Shown: in pieces, positions 9,842-17,414 of the stretch
Position numbering within the stretch: the stretch's first letter is position 1
Layout: the number at the start of each line of letters is the position of its first letter
DNA from: Microbacter margulisiae
Lineage (GTDB): Bacteria > Bacteroidota > Bacteroidia > Bacteroidales > Paludibacteraceae
Assembly: GCF_014192515.1 (NCBI RefSeq)
Contig: NZ_JACHYB010000001.1
Coordinates: 1,116,001-1,180,000, forward strand
Length of the DNA: 64,000 nucleotides
Reading direction: 5' to 3'
Made by a program: the position numbers and the translations under genes
Notes under the pieces: model-generated
The model's database searches: none
Told to the model about the DNA's origin: nothing
Seen by the model: the letters and a program-made list of their open reading frames with translations, nothing else

Positions 9842-10338
9842 CTTGCTGATATATAAGAAACAAGCAGCATATAAATTTGGCAAAGTGGTTGAATATCAGT
9901 AACTTTATGTTGTCAAACAAAACCCAAAAAATATGCTGCGACACAAAGATACAATAATACTCTCAGAGATAAATAGCTTTTTACTGCAAGGGAAAAAGCA
10001 ATAGGAACAATGTTCAGTCTCCTTGTTTATGTTTTTAACAGTTGCCGTATGAAACTTGAATTCCATATCTGATAATTTAGATCAGGTAAGCATTTCAGAA
10101 CCTTATTTTGGGTGTAGCTTAACCCTTAGTAGGGAAACCAATAACCACACTGGAATTAACCTTATTCCCTTATTACATACGATAATAATTTGTTTGTGGG
10201 AGGGTGTAGGGACTCACATTCCAACATTATCATACTTTGGATGTGAAAATTTACTGCTTGTTTCATGTAATAAGGGAATAAGGTTTAAATCTTAACAACC
10301 TAAAGCAACCGGGTTAATTGGAGCTTGCGAAAGTTGAA
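9817..10338. mobile_element. Roughly 520-bp MITE-like or decayed insertion element
   Basis: The insert starts with ATTCAACTTTCGCAAG (9818-9833) and ends with its exact reverse complement (10324-10339), a 16-bp terminal inverted repeat. The 5-bp sequence TTAGC occurs on both sides (9812-9816 and 10339-10343) and looks like a target-site duplication, overlapping the right repeat by one base. No intact transposase is inside; a short frame from 9932 starting MLRHKDTIIL could be a relic or chance. The left part also has the small inverted pair GCAGCATAT/ATATGCTGC. It is therefore either a non-autonomous element mobilised in trans or an internally deleted IS. I could not assign a family. Confidence 0.75.
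10158..10285. repeat. 21-bp perfect inverted repeat nested in the insertion element
   Basis: The 21-bp arm at 10158-10178 (beginning AACCTTATTCCCTTATTACA) is repeated in exact reverse complement at 10265-10285, with 86 bases between. On a single strand it could form a long stem. It may be the ends of a smaller element nested inside the larger one, or its stem-forming core. The sequence between the arms has no coding potential that I can see. Confidence 0.7.
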
Positions 10339-10635
10339 TTAGCCATAAATCTTAAGACAGTAAATAATAAAAAAGGAATTGGGATTGTTCTGCTCTATTC
10401 TGCTGTCTATACCGGATTCGTAATTTATATCCTGAATTTAATCCCGGGGAACCAATCTGTATTATCTGTTATCCTTAATACAGTCGGATCAATTTTTTTA
10501 TATGATTATTTTTGGAGGAAATATATTGGCAAGGAGGTTCAATATAGAACAAAACCATTCTGGATTCCTTTAATAATCGGAATCATTGTAACCGCATTCT
10601 TTGCCTGGATTTTGATTATGGCCAATATATGGTAA
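10318..10635 (+). pseudogene. 3' part of the split membrane-protein gene
   Basis: From the element edge the frame reads ELAINLKTVNNKKGIGIVLL and goes on with three membrane segments (about residues 23-41, 48-63, 82-102) and a short loop DYFWRKYIGKEVQYRTKPFW. The only start codon is a TTG at 10318 inside the element, right after an in-frame TAA, so this is not an independent gene. It is in phase with the upstream half and supplies the transmembrane part that half lacks. The two membrane halves could in theory still be made separately, but there is no good ribosome site for this one. Confidence 0.75.
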
Positions 10636-10961
10636 GCCTTTTTTCTTCACCTACGACAATGGGCATCATTACCTGACGTAAAAATGACGTCAGTGTGTTA
10701 TAGCAAATCATCATAAGAATTCCATCTTTTGTAGTGCAGCCTTCACTTGGGAGAAAGCCTCCCTACCCTTGCTTCCATTGTTTTTTATTATTGCATCTTG
10801 TATCGAAAGCCGTTCTGCTTGTCCCTACCTGAAAAACAAAATAATAAACAGCAGATTGCGCCATTTTTATTACTAACTTCGGCAGAGGCATGGGTAACAG
10901 ATACATCTGCATCATTGCATCATGCCCCATAAATAACAATTATCTACAAGAAACAGGGAAC

Positions 10962-11417
10962 ATGGAAAAGGGAACAAACACTCCGAAAAAAGTGGATAGG
11001 AATCATCCTGCCTTTAATAAGAATGCCGAACCATTCTATAGTATTATCATGGAAGGGTTGAAAGGAGAGGTGGACGGGGAGCATTTTTGGGATGCTGTAG
11101 CAGAAGATGCAGTATTTGAATTTTTATATCATATTCCAGGATTTACCCATAAGATTGAAGGCCGTACTGCGTATATGAACTGGTTTGGAAGTTATACCAA
11201 TGTCCTTCATTCGTCCGATAACTTACGGGTATATAAATCGGCAAAACCTGAAAAGGTAATTATTTTGGAATATGAAGTTCATGGAAAGGTTCCTTCTACA
11301 GGAAAAGCCTACGATAACCGTTTTTGTTCTATCATAACGATCGAAAATCGTAAAATAGCCCATTGGCGTGATTATATGGATTCGCTCGCCGTAATGCTTT
11401 CTGTTTCTTCTGATTAA
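10962..11417 (+). CDS. SnoaL-like / NTF2-fold protein
   Basis: A 151-residue soluble protein. The pattern AFNKNAEPFYSIIMEGLKGE ... HFWDAVAEDAVFEFLYHIPG ... GRTAYMNWFGSY ... VIILEYEVHGKV ... ITIENRKIAHWRDYMDSLAV is that of the SnoaL-like ketosteroid-isomerase superfamily (cone-shaped alpha+beta barrel). The WRDYMD segment lies where SnoaL-like proteins carry a pocket residue. Members include isomerases, cyclases and many proteins with no known reaction, so the substrate is open. I start at the ATG at 10962, 72 bases inside the longest frame, because the fold begins there and the upstream codons look non-coding. It has no signal peptide and appears monocistronic. Confidence 0.75.
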   Translation: MEKGTNTPKKVDRNHPAFNKNAEPFYSIIMEGLKGEVDGEHFWDAVAEDAVFEFLYHIPGFTHKIEGRTAYMNWFGSYTNVLHSSDNLRVYKSAKPEKVIILEYEVHGKVPSTGKAYDNRFCSIITIENRKIAHWRDYMDSLAVMLSVSSD

Positions 11418-11658
11418 CACAGAGTGCTGTGTGCCATTAATCCTATCAGCATATCGCTTCTCTGAAGCTAAATGCGCATAACATTGCCTCAACTGATGAT
11501 TGACCCTGCCTGGCGTCACCGGATGAGCTTCACTATCATTGCGTTCAGTGCCAGTTCCGGCTTCTTTCAAACATACCACCACATGAAAATGTCTGGATAT
11601 TAAATTTCCAGGCAAACAGCCATTTTGTCTTTTTTGATAAATATTTAATCTCTGCCTA
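11418..11658. other. Intergenic stretch upstream of the arsR promoter
   Basis: No plausible gene in either direction. Nothing recognisable before the promoter and operator of the ArsR-family gene. Confidence 0.5.
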
Positions 11659-11703
11659 TTGCAAATTGCATTTTATTGTTCGTAATTTTGCGAACAACGA
11701 ACA
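11659..11703 (+). promoter_or_regulatory. arsR promoter with an operator palindrome over the -7 element
   Basis: TTGC at 11659-11662 and TAATTTTGC at 11683-11691 match the Bacteroidetes -33/-7 promoter with a 21-base spacer. A perfect inverted repeat TTGTTCG (11676-11682) / CGAACAA (11691-11697) brackets the -7 element exactly, and a third half-site CGAACA follows at 11698-11703. A dimeric ArsR repressor bound here would block polymerase, so autoregulation of the downstream cluster is very likely. Confidence 0.8.
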
Positions 11704-11719
11704 TTAAACTTATATCGTT

Positions 11720-12064
11720 ATGGAAGCTAATAAAAATAAAGATTATATTGTTGACAACGAAACACTTGCCCGTTTTGCTAAAGCTTTGGGTCACCCAACG
11801 CGCATCACCATTTTGCAATACCTCGCTTCATTGAACAGTTGTTATTTTGGCGATATTCATAATGAACTGCCAATAGCAAAAGCGACCGTATCCCAACATT
11901 TGAAAGAATTAAAAGATGCTGGCCTGATTCAGGGAGAGATAGAAACGCCCAAGGTGAAATACTGTATTAACCGGGAAAACTGGATAAAAGCGCAAGCCTC
12001 TTTTGAAGCTCTGTTTAACAGCAAATCAGATAAATCAACTACAACAAAACCAGGCTGTTTTTAA
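11720..12064 (+). CDS. ArsR-family winged-helix metalloregulator
   Basis: This 114-residue protein has the ArsR/SmtB fold: LARFAKALGHPTRITILQYL (helices 1-2), the recognition helix-turn-helix LPIAKATVSQHLKELKDAGL and the wing IQGEIETPKVKYCIN. Cysteines sit at about residue 42 (NSCYFGD), at 88 in YCIN, and at the C-terminus (KPGCF). In Bacteroidetes ArsR relatives of the arsenic operons, cysteines stand at the same places. The canonical ELCVCDL metal-binding box is not present, so the inducer may be arsenite, another thiophilic ion or a reactive sulfur compound. The promoter overlaps a matching palindrome. The downstream FmdE, TauE and porin genes are the likely targets. Confidence 0.92.
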   Translation: MEANKNKDYIVDNETLARFAKALGHPTRITILQYLASLNSCYFGDIHNELPIAKATVSQHLKELKDAGLIQGEIETPKVKYCINRENWIKAQASFEALFNSKSDKSTTTKPGCF

Positions 12065-12230
12065 TACATACTTTCCACTGAATAGTTCATGGCATAAGCA
12101 TAACAATGCCATATCATGCTGTTCAGGGATGCAATAAGAGAGGCATTTCTTTCCTGATAAAGATCATTCATTAAGGAAAAGCGGATTGAGAAAATAATCA
12201 TGTAATATCAATATAATTAAAATCAAAAAA

Positions 12231-12887
12231 ATGAGTACACAAAGATTTCAAATTCCGGATTGGGCATTTGAGTTTCACGGACATGAATGCCCTTTTATGC
12301 CAATTGGTTACCGTATGGGTGTTTTGGCATTAAAGACGTTAGGTGTTGAACGCTGCAAGGATCATGAGTTTCACGTATTTTCCGAAATGGGCGTTGGTCA
12401 TCCGCAGGGATGTATGCAGGATGGTATCATGGCTGCCACCGGAGCAACTTTTGGAAAGGGTATGATTGATAAATTATACTACGGTAAAGTAGCGGCTACC
12501 TTTTGGCATCCTGATGTAAAAGGTGCTTATCGTATCTTTTTGCGCAATGAGTTTCAGGATAAACTGGCTCCTCATGAATTCTTTAATTACCGCAAAATGG
12601 GTATTGAACCATCACAGATACCGGTAGAAGTCAGACGGGATATTGTAAATATAGTCTTAGATGCTACTGACGATGAGTTATTTATTGTGACAGCGATTCC
12701 AGACTTTGAATACAAACCGGTTAAAGGTTCATTTGCAAAAGCTAAATGTGAAGTTTGCGGTGAATATGTTTTTGAGCGTTATCTGCGCCTCAAAGATGGA
12801 AAACGGGTTTGCATTTCCTGTGCCGGACACGAACCCGATGAGATGACAATAGCTGTACCCAACGCACGTCTTTCACACAAGCACTAA
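12231..12887 (+). CDS. FmdE-family protein with C-terminal zinc finger (copy 1)
   Basis: A 218-residue cytoplasmic protein (no signal peptide). The N-terminal FmdE domain has the motif FHGHECPFMPIGYRMG (about residues 15-30) and the second motif GCMQDGIMAATGATFGKG (about 62-79). The C-terminus carries a four-cysteine ribbon, CEVCGEY ... CISCAGHE. FmdE proteins were first seen with formylmethanofuran dehydrogenase, but most bacterial members have no proven role and bind zinc through these motifs. In this copy the sequence before the second motif is HPQGC, whereas copy 2 has HCATC, so their metal sites may differ. The gene lies 166 bases after arsR and 12 bases before the permease gene. Confidence 0.85.
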   Translation: MSTQRFQIPDWAFEFHGHECPFMPIGYRMGVLALKTLGVERCKDHEFHVFSEMGVGHPQGCMQDGIMAATGATFGKGMIDKLYYGKVAATFWHPDVKGAYRIFLRNEFQDKLAPHEFFNYRKMGIEPSQIPVEVRRDIVNIVLDATDDELFIVTAIPDFEYKPVKGSFAKAKCEVCGEYVFERYLRLKDGKRVCISCAGHEPDEMTIAVPNARLSHKH

Positions 12888-12899
12888 ATCATAGAAGAT

Positions 12900-13673
12900 A
12901 TGGATTTTAACAGTGCTCTTTTAATGGCAGTACTCTTTTCTTTTGTACTTGCGTTCATCTTCTCGATGTTTGGACAGGGAGGAGGATCAGTTTATTCTCC
13001 ACTACTGATTCTCCTTGGTTTTTCAGTTTTAAATTCAACATCCACATCATTGGTACTGAATTTGATTACCTCCCTCTCTGCAGGATATGTGTTCTATAAG
13101 AATAAAATGATTGATATGAAAGCATCGTTTATGTTTGTGCCGGGCATTGTCCTTGGTGCTTTTGCAGGCGGTGTTTATGCCCGATATGTCAATCAGGATA
13201 TCTTATTGTGGTTGTTTGTGTTCTTCCTGTTAATCCTTGGTACCAGAATGATCCTTACTTATTGGCAGAAAGGACATGATACGGACGAGGTACCGATGCC
13301 ACATCCTTCAGTTTCGATGTACATCCTGATTGTGGTTTTTAGTATTGCCGTAGGGCTGATCTCTGGCTTACTGGGAGTAGGTGGTGGTGTGCTGATTGTT
13401 CCCTTCATGGCTTATGTTCTGAAATACCCGACAAAATCAGCTGCAGGCTCTTCTCATCTCATTATTTCATTCTCGGCTCTTGCCGGAATTCTAGGACATG
13501 CAACCAATCATCGGCTTGATTATCCATTAATTGTCATAGTAGGAATTGCCGTATTAATTGGTGGACATCTCGGGGCAAGATTCAGTCTCAGGGTAAAACC
13601 CAAAATGATTAAAGCCGGCCTTGGCCTTATTATGTGGGCGCTTGCTGCTCAGATATTAATCAAATTAATTTAG
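12900..13673 (+). CDS. TauE/SafE-family sulfite or organosulfonate exporter-like permease
   Basis: A 257-residue inner-membrane protein with about eight spans in two repeats. The family's glycine-rich motif appears in both halves: FSMFGQGGGSVYSPLLILLG near residue 20 and GLISGLLGVGGGVLIVPFMA near residue 155. TauE/SafE proteins move small sulfur-containing anions such as sulfite, sulfoacetate or thiosulfate, and some members have other substrates. The gene starts 12 bases after fmdE copy 1 and so is in the same transcript. With a porin next to it, the two could form an anion route across both membranes. Direction and substrate are not shown by the sequence. Confidence 0.88.
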   Translation: MDFNSALLMAVLFSFVLAFIFSMFGQGGGSVYSPLLILLGFSVLNSTSTSLVLNLITSLSAGYVFYKNKMIDMKASFMFVPGIVLGAFAGGVYARYVNQDILLWLFVFFLLILGTRMILTYWQKGHDTDEVPMPHPSVSMYILIVVFSIAVGLISGLLGVGGGVLIVPFMAYVLKYPTKSAAGSSHLIISFSALAGILGHATNHRLDYPLIVIVGIAVLIGGHLGARFSLRVKPKMIKAGLGLIMWALAAQILIKLI

Positions 13674-13748
13674 ACAGATAAATTACGCTTCTGGCATGCA
13701 ATCAGGAATAGATGTGTGATGAGCCGCCAGACGCTTAACAAAAAAAAT

Positions 13749-14762
13749 ATGATTTACCTGAATAAGAAGAAGTTGAAATGGATTATTTTGATGTTGGGAT
13801 TAGTATTTGCACTTCATGCCTTTGGTCAGGATGAAAAGTTTGTGAATTTGAATGGTTACCTGCAAACACGCCTTTCCAGTAATTTCGATAATTCGACTGA
13901 GTTTACCATACGACGCGCAAAACTCTGGGTTTATGGCGAAATCCCGAATCTGAGTTTTATTACCTATAAAATGCAGGCGGTGTACACTTCGTTTAAAAGT
14001 GAGTCTTTTGTTTTTCAGGATGCTTTTGCAGATATCCATACCCCTGGGTATGGTTATTTGCGGGTAGGTCGCTTTGTTCCCGATTTTATGCTGCAACGGA
14101 TGCAACCCGATTATGAAATTCCCGTCCTTGAACGTGCAGATGTGATTAGTGACATGACGATCAATGAAAAAGAAATGGGACGGGAGGTAGGCCTTCAATA
14201 TACCTTCCAACATAAATCGTTGCCGCTCCATTTTAGCTTTGGTATTTTCAATGCGAATGTCGAACAACCTGCCCACAGTAAGGACAACCTGTTGTTATAT
14301 ACTTCCCGCGTGGCATATAAAGTCATAGACAAAGGCAATTCCTGGCTTGATATCGGAGGTTCATTTGCCTATCGTCATCTTGACAAAATGACGCTTACAA
14401 CCATCTATCAACCCGACTCTGTTATCTCTGGCAATGATTTTCGTTGGGGCATCGAATCCCAGTGGCACTGGAATAATTTTGAATTGCAGGGTGAATACGT
14501 ACAGGCAAAAATCAACAAAGATAAGGCCGATGGCTGGTATGCCCTGGCAGATTATACAATTCATAAAAAGTATCAGGTTGTTGCCCTGGCACAAAAATAC
14601 AATGACCTGAATCCGATTACCAGCAACAATGCCTGGTATGGAGTAGGTTTTAATGTACAACTGTCGGGCAACACAAAACTGATGTCCGACCTGAAAACGC
14701 AAGACACTGATTCCGGCAGGAAATACCTGGGGGATCTTCAATTACAAATATTTTTTAATTAA
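13749..14762 (+). CDS. Outer-membrane porin, phosphate-selective OprO/OprP-like
   Basis: The chosen ATG at 13749 gives 337 residues with a clear signal peptide (KKKLKWIILMLGLVFALHAF, cleavage before QDEKF). The mature part starts VNLNGYLQTRLSSNF and FTIRRAKLWVYGEI, the usual opening of OprO/OprP-type beta-barrels, and ends on an aromatic strand (LQLQIFFN). An upstream ATG at 13716 adds a poor leader. Such porins pass small anions. Its position between TauE and the second FmdE gene, on one strand with short gaps, suggests it supplies or releases the same solute. It ends 14 bases before the next gene. Confidence 0.8.
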   Translation: MIYLNKKKLKWIILMLGLVFALHAFGQDEKFVNLNGYLQTRLSSNFDNSTEFTIRRAKLWVYGEIPNLSFITYKMQAVYTSFKSESFVFQDAFADIHTPGYGYLRVGRFVPDFMLQRMQPDYEIPVLERADVISDMTINEKEMGREVGLQYTFQHKSLPLHFSFGIFNANVEQPAHSKDNLLLYTSRVAYKVIDKGNSWLDIGGSFAYRHLDKMTLTTIYQPDSVISGNDFRWGIESQWHWNNFELQGEYVQAKINKDKADGWYALADYTIHKKYQVVALAQKYNDLNPITSNNAWYGVGFNVQLSGNTKLMSDLKTQDTDSGRKYLGDLQLQIFFN

Positions 14763-14776
14763 AGGAGGAATAGAAA

Positions 14777-15382
14777 ATGATTAATCCAAAAGATTGGCTC
14801 GAATTCGGGCAAAAATTTCACGGACATAAATGTCCTGCTATGCCAATGGGTTTAAGAGTTGGCGCTGCTGCCATGAATGCCCTGGGTGTAGAACGTGCTA
14901 AAGACGGACAGTTGGTTGCCTTTGTCGATTTGGGAGAAGATCATTGCGCTACCTGTTATGGTGATGGCCTTCAGGTCATCATGGGGACGACCTTTGGCAA
15001 AGGGAATATTAAAAAAACAAATAAAGGGAAATGGGCTGTCACCGTTGTTGACCGTGCCACAGGACGTGCTGTCAGGGTTACCCCTACTGCACAAGCCATG
15101 CTCAACAACAAAAAATCGAAATTCTTTACAGAATATCGTATGTTGGGCAAGCCGGCAAGCACTGTCCCTGCCGAAGTAGTCGATCCTCTCGTGGATAATG
15201 TAATGAATGCTCCTGACGAGATGTTGCTTACGGTATCTCCTATTTTTGAATACAAACTCGAACCGAAAAAAGATAGCTTCGACGGATTTGTTTGTGAAGA
15301 ATGCGGCGAGATGACCGTGATGGAATATGGGCGCATTAAAGGAGATAAAAAAGTCTGCATAGATTGCGCTGCAAAAAAGTAA
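14777..15382 (+). CDS. FmdE-family protein with C-terminal zinc finger (copy 2)
   Basis: A 201-residue cytoplasmic paralogue of the FmdE protein at 12231. It keeps FHGHKCPAMPMGLRVG near residue 13, and the second motif HCATCYGDGLQVIMGTTFGK, followed by a variable middle and a CEECGEM ... CIDCAAKK zinc ribbon. Compared with copy 1 it has an extra cysteine (HCATC instead of HPQGC). AAAGGAGGAATAG ends four bases before the ATG, an unusually strong Shine-Dalgarno for this phylum. It closes the cluster and is followed by a bidirectional terminator. Two diverged FmdE genes around one permease-porin pair suggests separate steps or a heteromeric enzyme; the reaction is unknown. Confidence 0.85.
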   Translation: MINPKDWLEFGQKFHGHKCPAMPMGLRVGAAAMNALGVERAKDGQLVAFVDLGEDHCATCYGDGLQVIMGTTFGKGNIKKTNKGKWAVTVVDRATGRAVRVTPTAQAMLNNKKSKFFTEYRMLGKPASTVPAEVVDPLVDNVMNAPDEMLLTVSPIFEYKLEPKKDSFDGFVCEECGEMTVMEYGRIKGDKKVCIDCAAKK

Positions 15383-15522
15383 ACTAAGGAATTACTTCCT
15401 TAAGGATTGAAGGAATGAGGATTGTAACTTCTCTAACTTCCGTCTTCTGTCAATTGCCAACTGTCTGTTATCAATTGAATCTGGTATTCTGTTACGCTGT
15501 TATTCTGTTATTAAAAAATGAA

Positions 15523-15577
15523 CCCCGGCTCTCAGAACGCATCAAGCATCTGAAAACCGGGGAAAGTTTATTTTTTG
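15523..15577. terminator. Bidirectional terminator between convergent genes
   Basis: CCCCGG (15523-15528) pairs with CCGGGG (15557-15562), with an inner TCAGA/TCTGA pairing. The plus strand continues with TTTATTTTTTG and the minus strand with CATTTTTTAAT, so it can serve both the FmdE cluster and the fibronectin-domain gene facing it. Confidence 0.75.
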
Positions 15578-15601
15578 TCCGTCTGATTTTGAAATTGCCG
15601 G

Positions 15602-16228
15602 TTACATAACGTAACTTAGCACGTCGCTACTCGTCGTGCGAGTCGGATCGCTCCCTATGGCTGTGACACGAATGGCATATTGCCTGCCTTGCGTCAAACT
15701 GTCCAGTTGCACGCGGCTCTGACTGACTACAGCATGTCCCCATACCGTGGTGCCGGTGTAGGGAAACTCGGTGTACTCCACATCATAGCTGCGGGCGCTT
15801 TTTACAACATTCCAACGAACATCCAGTGCTCCTCGCGTGTTCCCAGCTTCAACTGTCAATCCGGTTGGAGCTGGTAGCGGCCCTGCCGGTACAGGCTTCT
15901 TGCTTACGTCGAAACCTGAGCTGATAATGGCTGCTTCGTCGCCGTTGCTTGCCCTCTGAACATAGGTGCCCAGGGAGCGCATCGTCCCTTTCAGGATATC
16001 CTTCATGTCATTTTTATAAATCGTATCCTCACGGGTTCCATCTTTTACCTTACCCATGGCGTCGACATAATTGTCATAAGCGGTTTTCACCACTTCGAGA
16101 GTTGGATCGGGTGTCGGATAACGCGGGTTACCCGTCATGTGATCCAGTACCTGCTTCACAAATATCGGAAAACTTGCATCCGTGTATTTGCTGCTTGAAA
16201 AATCGATCAGGACTTTATATCCAATCAT
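15602..16228 (-). CDS. Fibronectin type III domain protein of unknown function
   Basis: The chosen start at 16228 gives 208 residues (MIGYKVLIDFSSSKYTD...). Residues 1-115 are helical and resemble no family I know, with a repeated PTPDPTLEVVKTAYDNYVDA-like stretch. From about residue 122 comes a proline-rich linker (KKPVPAGPLPAPTGLTV) and one fibronectin type III domain (ALDVRWNVVKSARSYDVEYT ... GRQYAIRVTAIGSDPTRTTS). No signal peptide is seen with this start; the longer frame to 16345 adds a non-hydrophobic leader. Similar proteins in Bacteroidetes are small and uncharacterised. It ends near the bidirectional terminator. Confidence 0.65.
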   Translation of the reverse strand: MIGYKVLIDFSSSKYTDASFPIFVKQVLDHMTGNPRYPTPDPTLEVVKTAYDNYVDAMGKVKDGTREDTIYKNDMKDILKGTMRSLGTYVQRASNGDEAAIISSGFDVSKKPVPAGPLPAPTGLTVEAGNTRGALDVRWNVVKSARSYDVEYTEFPYTGTTVWGHAVVSQSRVQLDSLTQGRQYAIRVTAIGSDPTRTTSSDVLSYVM

Positions 16229-16390
16229 AAAATAATAATTTAAAGAGTTTATAGTAGGACAAAAAATATTTTCTTTGCTTCTGCTGGTTCTACCATCTGC
16301 CGGAACACCACCGGATGCCAAGGAAAAATGACAGATATCATACAATCAGTTATTTAAACATATAACATAGTTATCAATCCTGTTGTTTTC

Positions 16391-16696
16391 ATGACTAAAA
16401 ATGGTCGTTTATTGATCCATCATGGCTCAAGGCTGATCCATTTTGGCTCAAGGCTGATCCATTTTGGGGAAAGACTAATCCATTTTGAGGAAAGACTGAT
16501 CCATTTTGAGGAAAGGCTAATCCATTTTAAGGAAAGGCTGATCCATTTTGAGGAAAAGCTGATCCATTTTGAGGAAAGGCTAATCCATTTTAAGGAAAGG
16601 CTGATCCATTTTGAGGAAAAGCTGATCCATAATGCAGCAAGATTGATCCAAAATGGGGCATTATTGATCCAAAATGGGGCATTATTGATCAAATAA
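16391..16696 (+). CDS. Heptapeptide-repeat ORF of unknown function
   Basis: The frame encodes 101 residues made almost wholly of the heptad RLIHFEE and variants (LIHFKER, LIHFEEK, LIQNGAL). The spacing puts L and I in register every seven residues, which could give an amphipathic helix. Similar short heptad-repeat frames occur in other Bacteroidetes and remain unexplained. Because the DNA repeat is 21 bp, any stop-free frame stays open along the whole array, and the opposite strand is open too, so coding status is unproven. There is no clear ribosome-binding site. Confidence 0.35.
   Translation: MTKNGRLLIHHGSRLIHFGSRLIHFGERLIHFEERLIHFEERLIHFKERLIHFEEKLIHFEERLIHFKERLIHFEEKLIHNAARLIQNGALLIQNGALLIK
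16412..16690. repeat. 21-bp tandem repeat array, 13 units plus a partial
   Basis: Units of 21 bp, consensus CTGATCCATTTTGAGGAAAG plus one base, run from 16412 to 16684 with a partial TTGATC at the end. The outer units have diverged, while units 5-7 and 8-10 are an identical 63-bp block, which points to recent slippage or unequal exchange. There are no spacers, so it is not a CRISPR array. Confidence 0.92.
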
Positions 16697-16742
16697 ATGG
16701 ACTGTTTAAAAACTGTGGGGTCTCTTCAATAAACTGTGTCAG

Positions 16743-16946
16743 GAGAATTTTTTAATAGAGATTCCATCTGCATTCAAAAAGACACTGTCCAAAAACAAGT
16801 TGTCATTTCCTAATGATGATGCCCTGAAAAAAGCGCTGTACCTGTTAATTTCTGAGATTGAAAAGAGTTGGAATCAGCCAATCTGGAACTGAGGCTCGAT
16901 CTTTAACCAGCTCCTTACTATATTTGAAAACAGGATTCAAATATAG
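16743..16946 (+). pseudogene. 3' relic of an IS256-family transposase
   Basis: The frame reads IEIPSAFKKTLSKNK ... DDALKKALYLLISEIEKSWN then QPIWN, a TGA at 16890-16892, and GSIFNQLLTIFENRI to a TAG at 16944. This is the C-terminal end of IS256/mutator-type transposases, in which the TGA position is normally tryptophan (NWGxxxNQ). The N-terminal catalytic part is absent. The following sequence TTTACACAAAACCCT (from 16969) resembles an IS256-type terminal repeat, so the right end of the element seems preserved while the rest has been deleted. Confidence 0.8.
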
Positions 16947-16984
16947 ATCCTAAATCCTGTAGTGGTTCGTTTACACAAAACCCT

Positions 16985-17344
16985 GAATAGTCCCTGTATT
17001 TGATCAACATCTTCTATGTTTTTATCCATATCTTCCCAATTAATGCAAGAAACCCATGACTCTTTTTCATGAAATAAAAAATGTTTATCTAAAAAGTGAC
17101 TGTTTGTATCATTATGTCAAAGATCATTGGCGCGTCACAAAGTTAATTAGGTAATTATTTAAATCAAATAGGAAAAATATCCTATAGGCAAACCATATAA
17201 ATGGCAGGTTAAAACAGGCTCAAACTATTGACATACAATTTATTTAATCGTATATTTATTGTATTTCCATGTGCAGTGATTTTTGGGAAGGATAAAAAAT
17301 AAATTCCTGAAATCAAATAAAAACGACTATATGCATTATTTATT
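16985..17344. other. AT-rich gap between the IS256 relic and the LuxR-type gene
   Basis: No gene is visible. The last part (about 17280-17344) is nearly the same as the region before the NimA-like gene at 21242, including the shared string AAATAAATTCCTG, and probably holds regulator binding sites. Confidence 0.5.
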
Positions 17345-17375
17345 TTTGAATTATAAAATAACATTATTACCTTTG
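17345..17375 (+). promoter_or_regulatory. Promoter of the PAS-LuxR regulator
   Basis: TTTG (17345-17348), a 19-base spacer and TACCTTTG (17368-17375) fit the Bacteroidetes housekeeping promoter exactly. The promoter and its upstream flank match those of the gene at 21242. Confidence 0.75.
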
Positions 17376-17414
17376 ACTTTCTAAATTTTCAAACGTAATA
17401 TTTATAATTTTACC

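Noticed and set aside
10318-10635. An independent small membrane protein
   Set aside because: Its only start is a TTG inside the inserted element, directly after an in-frame stop; it fits better as the second half of the split gene.
13800-14276. 158-residue minus-strand frame in the porin gene
   Set aside because: Shadow of the porin coding sequence; no family resemblance and no signals.
16412-16690. CRISPR array
   Set aside because: The repeats are contiguous with no spacers, and no cas genes are near.
16420-16692. Minus-strand reading frame across the 21-bp repeats (WISLSSK heptads)
   Set aside because: Any 21-bp repeat without stops is open in that frame; there is no start region or family support.
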